Numbered from the stretch's first letter, positions 1 to 11,390 are shown. The stretch is DNA of 64,000 bases from Marvania coccoides (GCA_963854735.1 OY978100.1:62001-126000), one strand, 5' to 3'. Made by a program: numbers and translations. The notes: generated from the sequence alone by a model not told the origin.

Positions 1-635
1 CCACGCGGTGGCTGGGCTACGTGCGAGTGTGGAGGGGCACCGGGAAGGTGTTTGACTCGGTGGACCTATTCCTGCCTGACGTGCAGTTTGAGACAGACTC
101 GGTGTACCTGCGTCTGCCCCCCACAGCCCGTCGCAGCGTCGAGGCGGCTGGGCTGCCGTTCAGGGATGGCGTGCACGCTGCTGCGCATGCTGTGCTCAAC
201 GTGCTGCCGCTGTTTTTGATGGCCAACCCGCAGGACGTGGGCACAGAGTGCGACAGCCCCTGGGACACGCGCTTCAAGCCTGAGCGCATTTTGATTTACG
301 ACCAGCATCCTGGCGGCATGGGTCTCAGCACAGCGGTGAGTTGTTGACCGTTTCTTCAATTTATTAGAAACCGACATTGCTACCGTGGTCGTTTATTGTC
401 CTTTAATTTTTTTCAGGCACGCCCCAACTTCACTGAAATTCTGCAGCGAGCTCTGGCGCTCGTCAGCTGCTGTCCATGCTCAGCTGAAAAGGGGTGCCCT
501 GGGTGCGTGCAGCACACCCATTGCGGGGAGTACAACGTGGTACTCAACAAGGAGGCGGCAAAGCTGGTGCTGGAGGCGGCCCTGGAGGCAGAAACAGCAG
601 GGAGCAGGGATGCAGCAGAAACCGTAGCAACGTGA
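1..635 (+). CDS. HRQ1/YprA-type DEAD/H helicase, C-terminal part (5' truncated)
   Basis: Last two exons, 1-335 and 417-635, joined in phase 0; the gene begins before the window. The second exon carries a cysteine cluster (CCPC, then GCPGC and HC within about 25 residues) after the motif HPGGMGLS. This is the DUF1998/MZB zinc region at the end of HRQ1-like RecQ-family DNA helicases, thought to bind metal and support strand unwinding in DNA repair. The intron is 81 nt with GTGAG and TTTTTCAG borders. Helicase motifs I-VI lie outside the window, so family assignment rests on this C-terminal signature alone. Confidence 0.75.
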
Positions 636-949
636 CAAAGATGTGTACAGTCGCATGCTTTAGAATGACTGATTTGCTGAAACGAACCCAGAAATTTAAT
701 TGAAGCTTGGAAAAGACAGCGAGAGTGGTCTAGGAAGGGTTACCACAAGGTATTTGTGGCAGTAAAAAGAGGTGGAAACAGGGAGAGTACAGGCTATTAT
801 TTCATATGGCAAACGCATCAATGTGCAACTATCATACTATCATACTAGAAATACGCACGTATTTATTTCTCACGCCACTCGTCATCATTATTGTTTTTAA
901 TCATCATGATGCATGACGCTGGCATGAAATTGCCCCAAATAGAACTTCA
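636..949. other. Spacer between convergent 3' ends
   Basis: About 310 bases of AT-rich sequence between the ends of the helicase (+) and the histidine phosphatase (-). No open frame of substance, RNA gene or repeat was seen. Confidence 0.6.
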
Positions 950-2248
950 TCATCGCGTCTCCCCTCCGTTGGATTCCATCTTTCCGTTGCTGCCATTCCC
1001 AACCGCTGCGTCCCCCACCACGTCGACCTCCGCCTCCATCAGCCCCTGCTGCGGCTCCAGCGCTGAGTGCCCGCCCCTGAAGTCGGTGTCTCTCCCAGCA
1101 GTCACCGTCGCTGCGCCGTCCCCCAGCACCACGGTCCGCATCTCGCAGTTTTCGTACCACCGCTGGATGCGCTCCCGCACCGGGCGCGCGTTTTCTGTGC
1201 CAAACCCGCTCAGCGTGAACCACAGAAACGCCGAGTGGGTCACCACGGCAATGTTGGTCTGCGGCAGGGTCACCAGCCACTGCAGAAACTGCCGCCCGCG
1301 CAGCACCACGCTCTCCTCCGACTCTACATTCCCGGGCTTCCAGTCGCGGTCGTCGTCGCTCTCAACGGCGGCAAAATCAACGCCAGGGAATTCCACCGAC
1401 GTCTCCCGCCTGGGGCGGCGGGAGTCGCAGGAGGACGGTCCCAGGCGCTCCCTGCACAGCTCATTGGCTACGTACTGCAGCCCAGGCCTGACGAACACTC
1501 TGCCGTGAGCACTGCGCACCTCTGGTGCCTCTTCTTGCTCCCGCATCAGCACCGCGTCCTCTGCACCGCCCTCCAGCGACCCAAACACCCCCGCCGCGGT
1601 CTCCAGCGCGCGCGTGAGCGGCGACACTATGACCAGCTCCACCGCCCGCGTGACCTCGTGGCTCAGCATGTGCTTGCCCAAGGCATGCGACTGCTGCCAC
1701 CCCTTGGAAGTCAAGTGGGCGTCGCGGTTGGCCAGCCCGATGTTGTGGAACCCCTCCCCGTGCCTGATGAAGTGCACCGTCTTGGTGTGGCAGGCGGGCA
1801 TGAGGGACAGCAGGGGGACGCCGGTGTAGTGCTTCTTGGCGTCGGTCTTTTCATCTGCGGTGCCATGTGGAGAAGAGGTGGGTGGAAACCCCGGGGAATG
1901 AGCTAACACTAGTTTGAAAAAAACCTTTAAACGCTCTCTCACCGTCGTTGATTATGTCGGAAAATTCAAGGCGTAGCTTCGCAGAGTGACGCATGTAGTC
2001 GGCGACGCCAGCGACGAGCAGGCGATCAGGTTTGGCCCCCACTTGGGCAGTGCACCTGGAGGAGGGAAGTGGGAGGTGGTTGGAAACAATGCGGCGGCGG
2101 CAAGCGTTGCAGACACGTTATTTATTATGCTAGATGATCGCCCGCGGGCCATGCATAGTTGCGCCCACCATTCCAGAAACTGCTTGTTGAGCGCTTCCGC
2201 GTGCCGCTTAAACTGCTGGACTCGGTCGCCCTTTTTCTGGTCAGACAT
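950..2248 (-). CDS. Histidine phosphatase (phosphoglycerate mutase-like) with extra N-terminal module
   Basis: Three exons on the minus strand: 2169-2248, 1943-2055 and 950-1854, giving 365 residues. The catalytic RHG triplet is at residues 95-97 (context FIRHGEG), and a second histidine lies in VVTHSAFLWF near the end of the domain, as in plant phosphoglycerate-mutase-like phosphatases. The first 64 residues come from two separate exons and form a charged helical module (an ALNKQFLEW core, then a DYMRHSAKLR helix) that the phosphatase fold does not need. It faintly recalls the NUP50-type LN..F..W / DY..H pattern, which is only a resemblance. The substrate is unknown. A shorter protein starting at MPACHTKT (residue 83) is possible. 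Confidence 0.8.
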
Positions 2249-2456
2249 CTTTTCAAAGCCCCCCCCCCAAAGGCGAAAGCCGCCACGCCGTTCTGCTCGG
2301 CACGACACGATACAGAAATGTATAGATTGTGAATGATGGGTACGAAATTGAGATGCTTTTCCTCATTGCTGGTGATGCTATTTGGTCCCATTGGGTCAAC
2401 GGATCACCAGCGCACTGCACGATCAGGCTTGCATTAATTCAACACATTGGTGCAGC

Positions 2457-4204
2457 ATGCTGGTCTCGGGGGCAGCCTCCCAGCGCCTGTCTCCCGTCCT
2501 CGATGCAGTGGCAGCTTGCAACATTTTCCCAGATTCAAAAACCATAGTGTACGTCAAAATACACGCCGTGCGCGCTTCAACACACACAAATTGATCCCTT
2601 ATTAACAAACACACCATCGCGCTTCTCCCCCCTTGTGCAGCGATAGGCCGTTGCGGGCCGCTCCTGAGACCGTCGCCGCTGCCTTTGCCGCAACCTTTTC
2701 CGACCCCAATGCAGCCGTGTACGCCGCAGCTGTGCGCGCATTTGTAGACCAGTGGTTTGACCCAGTGGGTAGCGACCTCATCGCTCCTTTTTGCAACGAT
2801 GCCGCTGCTGCGCTGCCTCCTCCGCCCCCTGGATGGCTTCCTGGCGTGTCTTCCCCCGCCGCTCGCGAGTGGGCGCTGCACCTGCACGCCATGTGGGCCG
2901 CCCTGTGCCGCGCAGCTGCCCCGGGGGTGAGGGCTCACCCCAACCGCCACACGCTGCTGCCAGCGCCTGGCCCATTCATAATTCCTGGGGCCAGGTTTCG
3001 AGAGGCCTACTACTGGGACTCGTACTGGGTGGTGCAAGGCCTGCTGGTGTCGGGGCTCGCAGATTTGGCGCGCTCGGTGGTCGGCAATTTGTTGTTTTGC
3101 GTCGAGTCCTTTGGGTTTGTGCCCAACGGCCTTCGAAGCTACTACTTGAACCGGTCGCAGCCGCCGCTGCTCGCAGCGATGGTTGAGGCGGTGTGGGAAG
3201 CTACCGGGGATGTTGAATTTGCGCGCAGAGCTCTGCCAGCGCTGCAAACGGAGCTGGCGTGGTGGCGGGGAGCGCCAAGAGCAGTCACAGTGCAGGGGCC
3301 TGGGGGGGGGCGGCACCAGCTCTCGAGGTACTGCGCGGCTTGGAGTAGACCCCGCCCCGAGTCCCACCGCGAAGACCTGGCCACGGTGCGCGCTTTTTCA
3401 CCCGGGGACAAGGAAAGTGCGTACCAACACATTGCATCAGCTGCAGAGTCCGGCTGGGACTTTTCTTCCCGGTGGTTTGCGGACGGAGAGACCCTAGCCA
3501 GCATACACACCACCACCGTCGTTCCTGCGGATCTCAACGCGCTGCTGCTGCGAGCAGAGCGCACGGCGGCGGCGCTGGCAGCCGCGCTGGGCGAAACCGA
3601 GGCAGCAGCAGAGCTGGAGGCCTGCGCCGCGCAGCGCTTGCTGGCCATTGACGCGGTGCATTGGGATCCTGCTGCGTGTCGCTGGAGGGACCGCACCCTC
3701 GTGGACGAGCCCACAGAAACGGGCGCCCCCACAAAATTGGCTGCTTTCCAAGGGGAGTGCGGCGGCGTTGTTTACGCCTCTGAGTTTGTCCCCCTGTGGT
3801 GCGGGTGCGCCGCGCCCGGCAGCGCCAAGGCGGCAGCAGCTGTGGCCGCTTTGAGACGGTCTGGATTGGCGGCGGCTGGCGGCGTTGCCGCGTCCACCCG
3901 AGAAACCGGGCAGCAGTGGGACTGGCCAAACGCATGGCCGCCGCTGCAGTCGATGTTGGCGGAAGGGTGCGAGGCGTGCGGAGGGGCAGAAGGCAAGCTC
4001 ATGGCGGAAGAGATCGCCAAGAGCTTCTTGAGAGCTGCGCACGGCGGGTGGCGGCGGAGCGGGCGCATGCTGGAGAAGTTTGATGCCAGGGACCCAGGGG
4101 CTGCAGGGTATGGGGGGGAGTATGCGTGCGTGGACGGGTTTGGGTGGACCAACGGTTTGGCTCTGGTGTGGCTGGAGAAGTACGGAGGCGAGCTTGAGCT
4201 GTAG
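2457..4204 (+). CDS. Trehalase, glycoside hydrolase family 37
   Basis: Two exons, 2457-2548 and 2641-4204, 551 residues. Hydrolyses alpha,alpha-trehalose to two glucose. The first exon supplies the family N-terminal motif IFPDSKT; the join reads DSKTIVDRPL, in frame with the big exon. Trehalase signature 1 is present as PGARFREAYYWDSYW and signature 2 as QWDWPNAWPP. A glycine-rich GYGGEYACVDGFGWTNG stretch near the C terminus matches the family end. No signal peptide is visible, so a cytosolic (neutral-type) enzyme is inferred. The intron is 92 nt with a GTACGT donor. The start at MLVSGAAS is the first ATG upstream in this frame after the neighbouring spacer. Confidence 0.9.
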
Positions 4205-4400
4205 TTTTTTTTTTTTTTTTTTTTGATTTTTTTTGGGGTTTCAAACAAAACCACGCCTGGATTGGTTTTGTTTGTTTCTCTTATCCAAACAAAAGCAGGC
4301 GTGGTTTTGTTATTTTTAATCCAAACAAAAGCAGTTGTGGTTTTGTTTGTTTTCCAATCCAAACAAAACCAGGCGTGGTTTTGCTGGTCACAAGCGCTGC
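4205..4400. repeat. Poly-T tract and clustered short inverted-repeat units
   Basis: Directly after the trehalase stop comes a T tract of about 20, then at least four copies of a unit with core CAAAACCA-GGCG-TGGTTTTG or close variants. Each core is a perfect or near-perfect 8-bp inverted repeat around GGCG, separated by CAAACAAAA/TTTGTTTG spacers. Related units lie on the other side of UBC9 at 5695-5870. Confidence 0.75.
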
Positions 4401-4936
4401 TCACAAGCGCCCATAAGCTCTCGTTCGTAGCCATAGTGACTGCAGGTCGGAAATCCCCATGAGACCGAAATCCTGCTCCATCGGACTCGCTTTCTTTTTG
4501 CTCTCTTTCCCCGAATATCGGTCTTTTTTCGCTTTTGACTTCAGTTTCAGACTCCCCTTGGCTCCCTCTATCGCACCGTGCTCCTCGACATTTCAAAAAA
4601 AAAAACACACCCATCATCACCATTTTGTCGTCCTGGTCAAAAGACAACTTTTTATTTCTCATTTTTATTTCTCAGAAAAATAAAACAAGCTTGCAAGAGT
4701 CTACACATGAATTTTCTGCTTCGCCTTTGAACTTAAAAACCTTTATCATGTATGGCTATCACAGCAAGGAGGCGACCGCCAGCACCCAAGAGTAAGGGAG
4801 GTGGGTAAAAAGTTATAGCTGCTGTGCTGTGCCCTCAGGTTGGTGGCGGGTACCTGCGGACCAAACAAACAAATTAATTAAATATTTAATGAACAATATG
4901 TTGGCCGCAGCCAAACAGAAAAAAGCTGGATTCAAC
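4401..4936. other. Spacer, 3' flanks of trehalase and UBC9
   Basis: AT-rich DNA between convergent genes, with short open frames of biased composition only. Nothing convincing seen. Confidence 0.5.
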
Positions 4937-5605
4937 TCACTGCAGCGCCTGCTCCTTGACCTTGCTTCTGTACTCGGACAGCCGCTGGGTGTAGATGACG
5001 TACGCGTCGCTCTGCGCGGGCGATTTCTCGTTGGGCGTGTCCAGCAGCTCCTGGATGCCCATCAGGATCTGCTTCACCGTGATGGAGGGCCGCCACTGCT
5101 CGTCCTCGTTCAAAATGCTCAAGCACACGGTGCCGGAGGGATAGATGTTGGGGTGGAAGAACCCAGCAGGGAACTTGCACTGCACAGTAGGGGAGGGAAC
5201 AAGGCGGTGAGGGCGGCGGCGAGCGTTCTCGAGGGAAAAGTTGGCTCGTTTGTGCCATTCATCGATGCCTGGCCTGTGCATGTTGTCGATAGAGCACCAA
5301 AGCCACATACCTTGGGAGGCTTGGCTGGGTAATCTTCACTGAACTCCATCGTCACTGGGTAGAACCCTCCCGCCCAGAGGGTGCCCTCCTTGCCCGGGAT
5401 GAAGCATTTCCATCGCATGAGGTTTGTTTCCCTGCAACAGCGGCGGAATTCAGGGCGTGATCAGGATGAAAGTGTGGTCGTTGAAATGATCGTTTTTTGC
5501 GCACCCCTTTTCGTTGGATTCCGGCCTGGCCACAAAGCCAAACGGCTTGTCCTTGCGCCATGCTTTTCGCTCTTCGGCGAGTCTGCTGCGGGAAACTCCA
5601 GACAT
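4937..5605 (-). CDS. UBC9: SUMO-conjugating enzyme E2 (UBC9/SCE1)
   Basis: Three exons: 5505-5605, 5311-5431 and 4937-5179, giving 154 residues, close to the usual 158-160. It accepts SUMO from the E1 and passes it to lysines of targets. The start [19 protein letters not shown] and the GFVARP strand match UBC9. The active-site cysteine falls in SGTVCLSIL at residue 93, the same number as in human UBC9, preceded by the FHPNIYPSG loop. The E2 core DYPAKPPK is at the second exon junction. Both introns have GT...AG borders and lengths of 73 and 131 nt. Repeats of one family lie on both sides of the gene. Confidence 0.95.
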
Positions 5606-5719
5606 TGTAAGTCAAATTGAATGAGCTTGCTCTTTCTCTGTGAGGCAATCGAGCGGAAAGCTGGTTATGCAGATTGTGTTTTATTGGTTGTGTTTGCTTT
5701 GCAATTCAAACAAAACCAG

Positions 5720-5750
<31 letters not shown>

Positions 5751-5934
5751 GTTTTCAATTCAAACGAAACCAAACAAAGCCCGGCGTGGCTTTGTTCTTT
5801 TTTTGGTTTTGTTTGTTTTTTTGAATCCAAAACAAAACCAAACAAAACCAAAACCAAAACCTTCAGCACCCCTTTTTTCTTCATTTTGAAAATTTTAATT
5901 CGCTCAATTTATGCTGGACCAAGCAAACGTATCT
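5606..5934. repeat. Upstream copy of the CAAAACCA...TGGTTTTG repeat family with a TG microsatellite
   Basis: Between about 5695 and 5870 the sequence contains repeated CAAACAAAACC / GGTTTTGTTTG motifs and CCGGCGTGGC cores, like those at 4225-4390, interrupted by about 13 TG dinucleotides at 5718-5747. It lies just upstream of the UBC9 start, so it may overlap its promoter. Confidence 0.7.
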
Positions 5935-6782
5935 CTACCTCCCCATTTTCTGTTCCAAATCAGCTGGTAAAACTCTCACAATCTCGCCTCGCTGCGTCCC
6001 AGCCGCCAGCACGACAGCTTCTTCGCCAATCATACTGGCAGGAAAGGCTCGGCCACCGGTCACAAAGGGATGCCCAGCAGCGTTGTCCTTTCGAATCAGC
6101 GCAGCAATCCGCACCTGCAAGTTAAGGGGGGCGTGGGAATTCGTGGTAATGGCCAGACGAGGCGGTATTAGCTTAAAGCACAATACTCAACACAATACCA
6201 GTTACATAGACTGACCTCGTTGATTCGCTGCGGCTTGTCTTTGTGCTCCGCCTCCAGCGCACGAATGATGCCGTACAGCGCAGCGTTGCTGATGGTCAGC
6301 GCCGAGGCGTCGGGCATTGAACACCTTTCTCCAAGCATCCCGGTAATAAAAATGAAAGAGCTCCCGGGGGAGTCCTTCAACAAGGGAAACAGGGACTGGG
6401 CCAGCACCAGGTGGGGGGTTACCCTGTCGCCAACCACCTGCAACACGTCCTCAGGGGCCAGGGAGGAGCAGGGCCCGCTTTTAAACCCACCGCCAAAGGA
6501 AGAAACAATGTGGTCAAGGTGGGGCACCAGCTGGAGGACGTCGCCTGCCAGACGCCGCATGCCCTCTTGCGACGCAAACTCCCCCATGATAAGCACGTGC
6601 AGTTGGCTGAGTCGGTGGGCTTCCCCAACGTCGTGAAGCTCCGCCAGAAGAACGGCCTTGCTGTCATCGCTGCGCACAGGGGCAATCACGGTGGCACCCT
6701 CCAGCAGGAATTTGCGAACGATGCCGCTGCCAACGATGCCAGAACCGCCGGTGATGAGCGCGTTGCAGCCTTGCAGCCGCAT
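5935..6782 (-). CDS. Atypical short-chain dehydrogenase/reductase
   Basis: Two exons, 6216-6782 and 5935-6114, 248 residues. The Rossmann nucleotide-binding motif TGGSGIVG is at residues 11-18 and begins almost at the N terminus, so no targeting peptide is present. The expected YxxxK catalytic pair reads Y170-GII-R174: tyrosine kept, lysine replaced by arginine. The strand FIFITGML precedes it where SDRs place the catalytic serine, and no serine is obvious. The protein may bind a dinucleotide without being a standard oxidoreductase. Substrate is unknown. The intron (101 nt) has GTCAGT and TTGCAG borders. Confidence 0.8.
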
Positions 6783-7526
6783 TTTTTTTTTTTGTGAAAT
6801 CGATCTCGGGAAAACAACTTGAAAAAAAAATGTGTTTATAGCCAGTCGGATCTGGCTCTACATGTATTGTTCCTTTATTATTATTTTTTTTTTATTTATG
6901 ACAAATAATAAAAATACAGACCAAAAAAAATTGTCCAAGCATTCTGCTGGCGGCGGTGCAACGACGTCATCGCCCGTCTGACCTGAGCCCCGTTACCTGC
7001 ATTAAGTGGTCTAGTGCAACGCGAGCAAGGGCACTGGAGCTCATTGACTGGTGCAAACGACAACGCTGTCAGCGCTGCTCTTCCGCTGCTGTAATAAATG
7101 GTTTGTGACCCTGCCGTCGCTGTAAGCTCGACAATTTTTTCAAGACACGCAATAATGCCCCGCGGGAGCGCTTCCACTGCCAGCATACCAACCAGAGTTA
7201 TATTTTTCGTGTTCGAGGAGCTACAACCACATTCCCACTCCTCGTGTTGCCTGCTCATCATCGCTCCCGGAGTCCCTCCTTCTTCCTTTTCCCCGCCGTG
7301 GCTTCCCAGCCATATTCCGCTTGATTTCAAAATATAAAACACACAACCAGGTTGCTTATGCCTTGATGGGGATGGAAACGCGGAATGGTCAAAACTGTCC
7401 GTTGCATGGAGGCTTGTTTTCCCTGAGATGCTTTACACGATTTAGAAAGGTCGGTATTTGTTTTGAAGACTCTAAATCAAGCCGCTTTCGTGGCCATTTT
7501 CGCCTCGGGGCTCCACTCGCCCGTCG
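6783..7526. other. Spacer with one doubtful minus-strand open frame
   Basis: Mostly AT-rich with A/T runs. A 148-codon minus-strand frame (7342 down to 6896) includes GMLAVEALPRGIIACLEKI and two CxxC-like pairs, but has no homologue I recognise and ends in a repetitive aromatic tail. It could be an exon of a small gene or chance. Confidence 0.3.
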
Positions 7527-8400
7527 TCACACTGCCATCTTCAGCGATGCAAGGCCGCGCCTTGAAAGAATACTCAACGCCAGGGTGAGGCCGGCGACTG
7601 TGGTGAGCATGGTATTTTCCTCGACGTGGCTGCTCCACGTGCCGCTACCAGCGCGGCCCGCTACCCTGTACTGCAACTCCCAGAAGAAAGGCCCCGGCAG
7701 CCGCCCATCGGCGAAATGCGCCAGCCTCGAGCGCTTGCTGTCCGCGTTAATGGTGATGAAAGTAGCGCCCAGCTGGTACGCACGCACTCTCGGGAGCTGG
7801 GCGAGCCAGGCTGAGCGTGCATGGCTTTCTTGGGGCACCTGCTGCTGCCTCCGCTCCCGCACAGAGTAATCCCTCTCCTGGCGTTGCGCCCTCGTCCGGG
7901 CATCTTCTGCGCGCTCATAGGTGCGGAAAAAGCCTTGGCTGGGTCCGAAGACGCCGCCCCTGAAAAAAACGTCGTCAAACATGCTGCTGAAGGGAAGCCA
8001 CGTCCGCCAAAAATCTGCTCGAACACGTGGGCAGCAAAGTTGTGCAGGTCTTCATCGCGGTAGTGCATCTCGTGCTCCTCCCCGACGTCCTCATTCCTGA
8101 TGAGCATGTCGTAGCTGGCGGCAACCGCTTGAAAGTGCATTGTCGCAGCTTCGCGGGCTTCCGGCGGGTGCTTGTCTGGGTGCCAGAGCAGGCACATCCT
8201 GCGGTACGCGCTCTTAATTTGGTCTTCACCCGCTCCTTCCTTCAAACCCAGCAATGAACATGAATTTTATGAAAATGGTTAATTAATAACCATTTTCACG
8301 TTAATAGTGAGAATTTGTGGTCGTCAAACCTCCAAACCTCCAAACCGTTGCTCACCTCGATCTCCAAAATGGAGAGCGCTTCGCGGCGAGAGAGCTTCAT
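7527..8400 (-). pseudogene. DnaJ (J-domain) protein gene with an apparent frameshift
   Basis: Exon 1 (8356-8400) encodes MKLSRREALSILEIE. Exon 2 starts at 8239 and completes a J domain with the HPD triplet (LLWHPDKHP). The reading frame runs through the AAHVFEQIFGGRGF segment and then must change near 7982. From there a second frame opening MFDDVFFRGG runs on to a stop at 7527 and ends with a hydrophobic segment (TMLTTVAGLTLALSIL) and a basic tail, as in tail-anchored J proteins. In the first frame the sequence turns into low-complexity residues before a stop at 7661. No GT...AG pair nearby restores the frame. Either a sequencing or assembly error, or a recent mutation; otherwise the gene looks intact. 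Confidence 0.65.
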
Positions 8401-8976
8401 GCTTGGTTTTCGCGCCTGAGAAAATGGGTAGCATGGAAATTCATTGGCAATGAAACGTGGAGGTGAACTTCGTTGGCAAAAGCGGGCGACTGCTGTGCAA
8501 CAACGAACGCCAACAACGAATTAAACGGACGCGAAAACGTTTTTATCGCAAAGAAATGAAACTTAAAAGGAAAAGCAACAGCTGCATGGAACCCAATGAC
8601 GTGAAATTATTGCCTTCAAACTGCGGAAATATAGCGTGCCGCCTCAAACAATGCGAATAGCAGGGCATTCAGATCGAATTGTGAACAGTTTCGCGGAGCG
8701 GCAGGTGGGCGGAGCTGGAAGCAAGGCTCCTCCTCGTGATTTAAGCACTGCTGCCCGCTGTATTACTACTTCTTTCAGAAATTTATTCTGTTTTGACTCG
8801 TTTCTATCCTGGCTCCATAGACAAAAACTTCATAAAATTACACATGCGTCGTTAAAAAAATATTGCCATAAAACAATTAATAGCAGAAAAAAGCAGAAGC
8901 ACAAAAAAATAGATAAGAAGAAACACAGATTCATTTTTCAACCATCCCAACCATGCCGTTCAATCAATTCCGGCCC
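8401..8976. other. Spacer between two minus-strand genes
   Basis: Upstream flank of the DnaJ gene and 3' flank of EF-G. AT-rich with A-rich runs near 8880-8935. No supported gene. Confidence 0.5.
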
Positions 8977-11390
8977 TCACTTTGTCACCTTTGCCGCCTT
9001 GGCGCCGGCCGTCAGCTGGCTCTGCGTTTCTGCGGTCACAGCGTTATGCGCATGGTACTCCATCGTAAACTCTCCCTTGCCCTGCGTCATGCTGCGCAGC
9101 GCGGTGGAGTACCCAAACATCTCGTTCAGCGGCACATGCGCGTTAATGATGACGTCATCCCCCTCAGCTTCGCTGCCCATAACGATGCCCTTGCGACGGT
9201 TGATGTCCCCAATGGCCGCGCCCTGGTACTCCTGCGGCACAGACACCTCCACGGCCATCACGGGCTCCAGCACGGTGGGGGAAGCAGCCTCGTAGGCGGT
9301 GCGGAAGGCGTACATGGAAGCCAGCTTGAACGCCAGCTCGGACGAGTCCACGGCGTGCGCTGCGCCGTCGGTGAGCACCACGCGCACCCCCTCCACGGGG
9401 TGCCCGATCAGCGCCCCCGAGTTGACCGCCTCCTTGAAGCCCTTTTCCACCGCAGGCACAAAGTTGGGGGGGATGGCGTTACCCACGATGCCGTTGGTGA
9501 ACTCAAACTTGGTGGGGTGGTCCGCAGGCAGCGGCTCGATGTACCCCACCACCCGTCCGTACTGCCCCTGCCCCCCGCTCTGCTTCTTGTGCAGGTAGTC
9601 AAAAGTGGCCTTGGAGGTGATGGTCTCGCGGTAATTCACCCGCGGTTTTCCCACCTCGCAGTCCACGTTGTACTCCCGCCGCATGCGCTCCACGTAGATC
9701 TCCAGGTGGAGCTCCCCCATGCCGCTGATGATGGTCTCCCCGCTCTCGGCGTCAAGAGTCACCCGGAAGGTCGGGTCCTCCTTCTGGAACCGATTCAGCG
9801 CCTTGGAGAAGTTGGCGGACTGGTCGCGCGCCTTGGGGGCCACCGCTAGGCTCATCACCGGCTCAGGCACGGTCATGGAGGTCATGGCCAGCCTGGCATT
9901 GCCGTCGGTGAAGGTGTCGCCAGAAGCGCACTCCACGCCAAACAGGGCCACAATGTCGCCGGCGCTGGCCTCCGCAATGTCCTCCAGCTCGTCAGAGTGC
10001 ATGCGCACCAGCCGCGGCACCTTGATTCGCTTGCCAGTGGACATGTTGACGATTTGGTCGCCCTTGCGCAGGCGGCCAGAGTACAGGCGGGTGTAGGTGA
10101 GCTGCCCAAACCGCCCCTCCTCCAGCTTGAACGCCAGCGCCACCAGCGGGCCGTTGCGCGAGCACGGCAGTGTCACCCGCTCCTCTCCTCTGTCCAGATC
10201 CAGCGCTGCGTTGTTGATATCAACGGGGCAGGGCAGGTAGTGCTCTACCCCGTCCAGCATCAGCTGCACGCCCTTGTTCTTGAAGGCAGACCCCATAAAG
10301 ACGGGGACGAACTGCAGAGCCAGGGTGGCCCTCCGAATGGCCGCCTGCATGGTCTCTGCTGGCACCTCCTCCTCCATCAAAAACAGCTCCCCCACCTCGT
10401 CGTCCACCTCCGCCAGGCGCTCCACCAGCTCCCGCCGCTTGGCCTCCACCTGCGGGGCCAGCTCAGCGGGCACAGGCACCTCCACGATGTTTTCGCCAGA
10501 GTCGCCTTCAAACACCATTGCCCGCCCGCTCACAAGGTCAACTACCCCCTTGTGGACGTCCTCCAGCCCGATGGGCACCTGAACCGCCGCTGCGTTCATG
10601 CGCAGCTTCTCCCGCAGCTGGCGAATGACCTTCCATGGGTCAGCCCCAGCGCGGTCAAGCTTGTTGATGAAAGCCAGCCTGGGGACGTCGTACCGCCGCA
10701 TTTGCCGGTCCACCGTGATGGACTGACTCTGCACCCCGCCCACCGAGCACAGCACCAGCACAGCGCCGTCCAGCACGCGCAGCGCGCGCTCCACCTCGAT
10801 GGTGAAGTCCACGTGACCGGGGGTGTCGATGATGTTGATGTGGGTGTCCTTCCACCGGCAGAAGGTGGCAGCAGACTGGATGGTGATGCCCTTCTCCCGC
10901 TCCAGGTCCATTGAGTCCATTTTCGCGCCCACGCCGTCCTTTCCTCGCACCTCGTGGATGGCGTGGATGCGGCCGGTGAAGAACAGAACGCGCTCGGTCA
11001 GCGTGGTCTTGCCGCTGTCGATGTGCGCGGAAATGCCGATGTTGCGGACGTGCTGCAGGGCGGCGCGGTCTTCGTCGCTCGCCGCCTCGGGAAGGGCGGC
11101 AAAGGGGCGGAGGTGGTGGAGGGAGGTTGATGGGCTGGAGGGGGAAACATGTTTAAAATCAAAATAAAGTGTGGGTCGACTGACGATGTGAGCATGGGAG
11201 GAGCGGGACAGTGTCATATGTGATGAAAAAAAAATAAAAAAAAAATAAATGATTACCTAAGAAAACGAAGGGTGCTGGAGGCAGGCGCAGTGAAGCCCGC
11301 GTCGATGGATGTGCCATTTAACATATTGCCAAGGGCTTGCAGCGCCCGGGCGCTCAGCCCCTGGTGGGTGCGGCGAAAAACAAGCGCCAT
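8977..11390 (-). CDS. GFM1: Elongation factor G, mitochondrial type
   Basis: Two exons, 11257-11390 and 8977-11134, 763 residues. GTPase that translocates tRNA and mRNA on organellar ribosomes. The first exon is an arginine-rich targeting sequence ([21 protein letters not shown]). The G1 loop AHIDSGKTT is at about residues 81-89, then DTPGHVD (G3) and NKLDRAGA (G4), followed by domains II-V including [18 protein letters not shown] and the [17 protein letters not shown] strand of domain V. Length and the absence of a plastid-type extension suit the mitochondrial EF-G1 group. A plastid copy cannot be excluded by sequence alone. The intron is 122 nt, donor AG|GTAATC. Confidence 0.92.

Noticed and set aside
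7960..8030. Very small intron explaining the DnaJ frameshift
   Set aside because: Candidate GT...AG pairs give 15, 18 or 21 nt, all multiples of three, so they would not change frame.
8960..10914. Long plus-strand open frames opposite EF-G
   Set aside because: They mirror GC-rich codons of the minus-strand EF-G gene and show no protein motifs.
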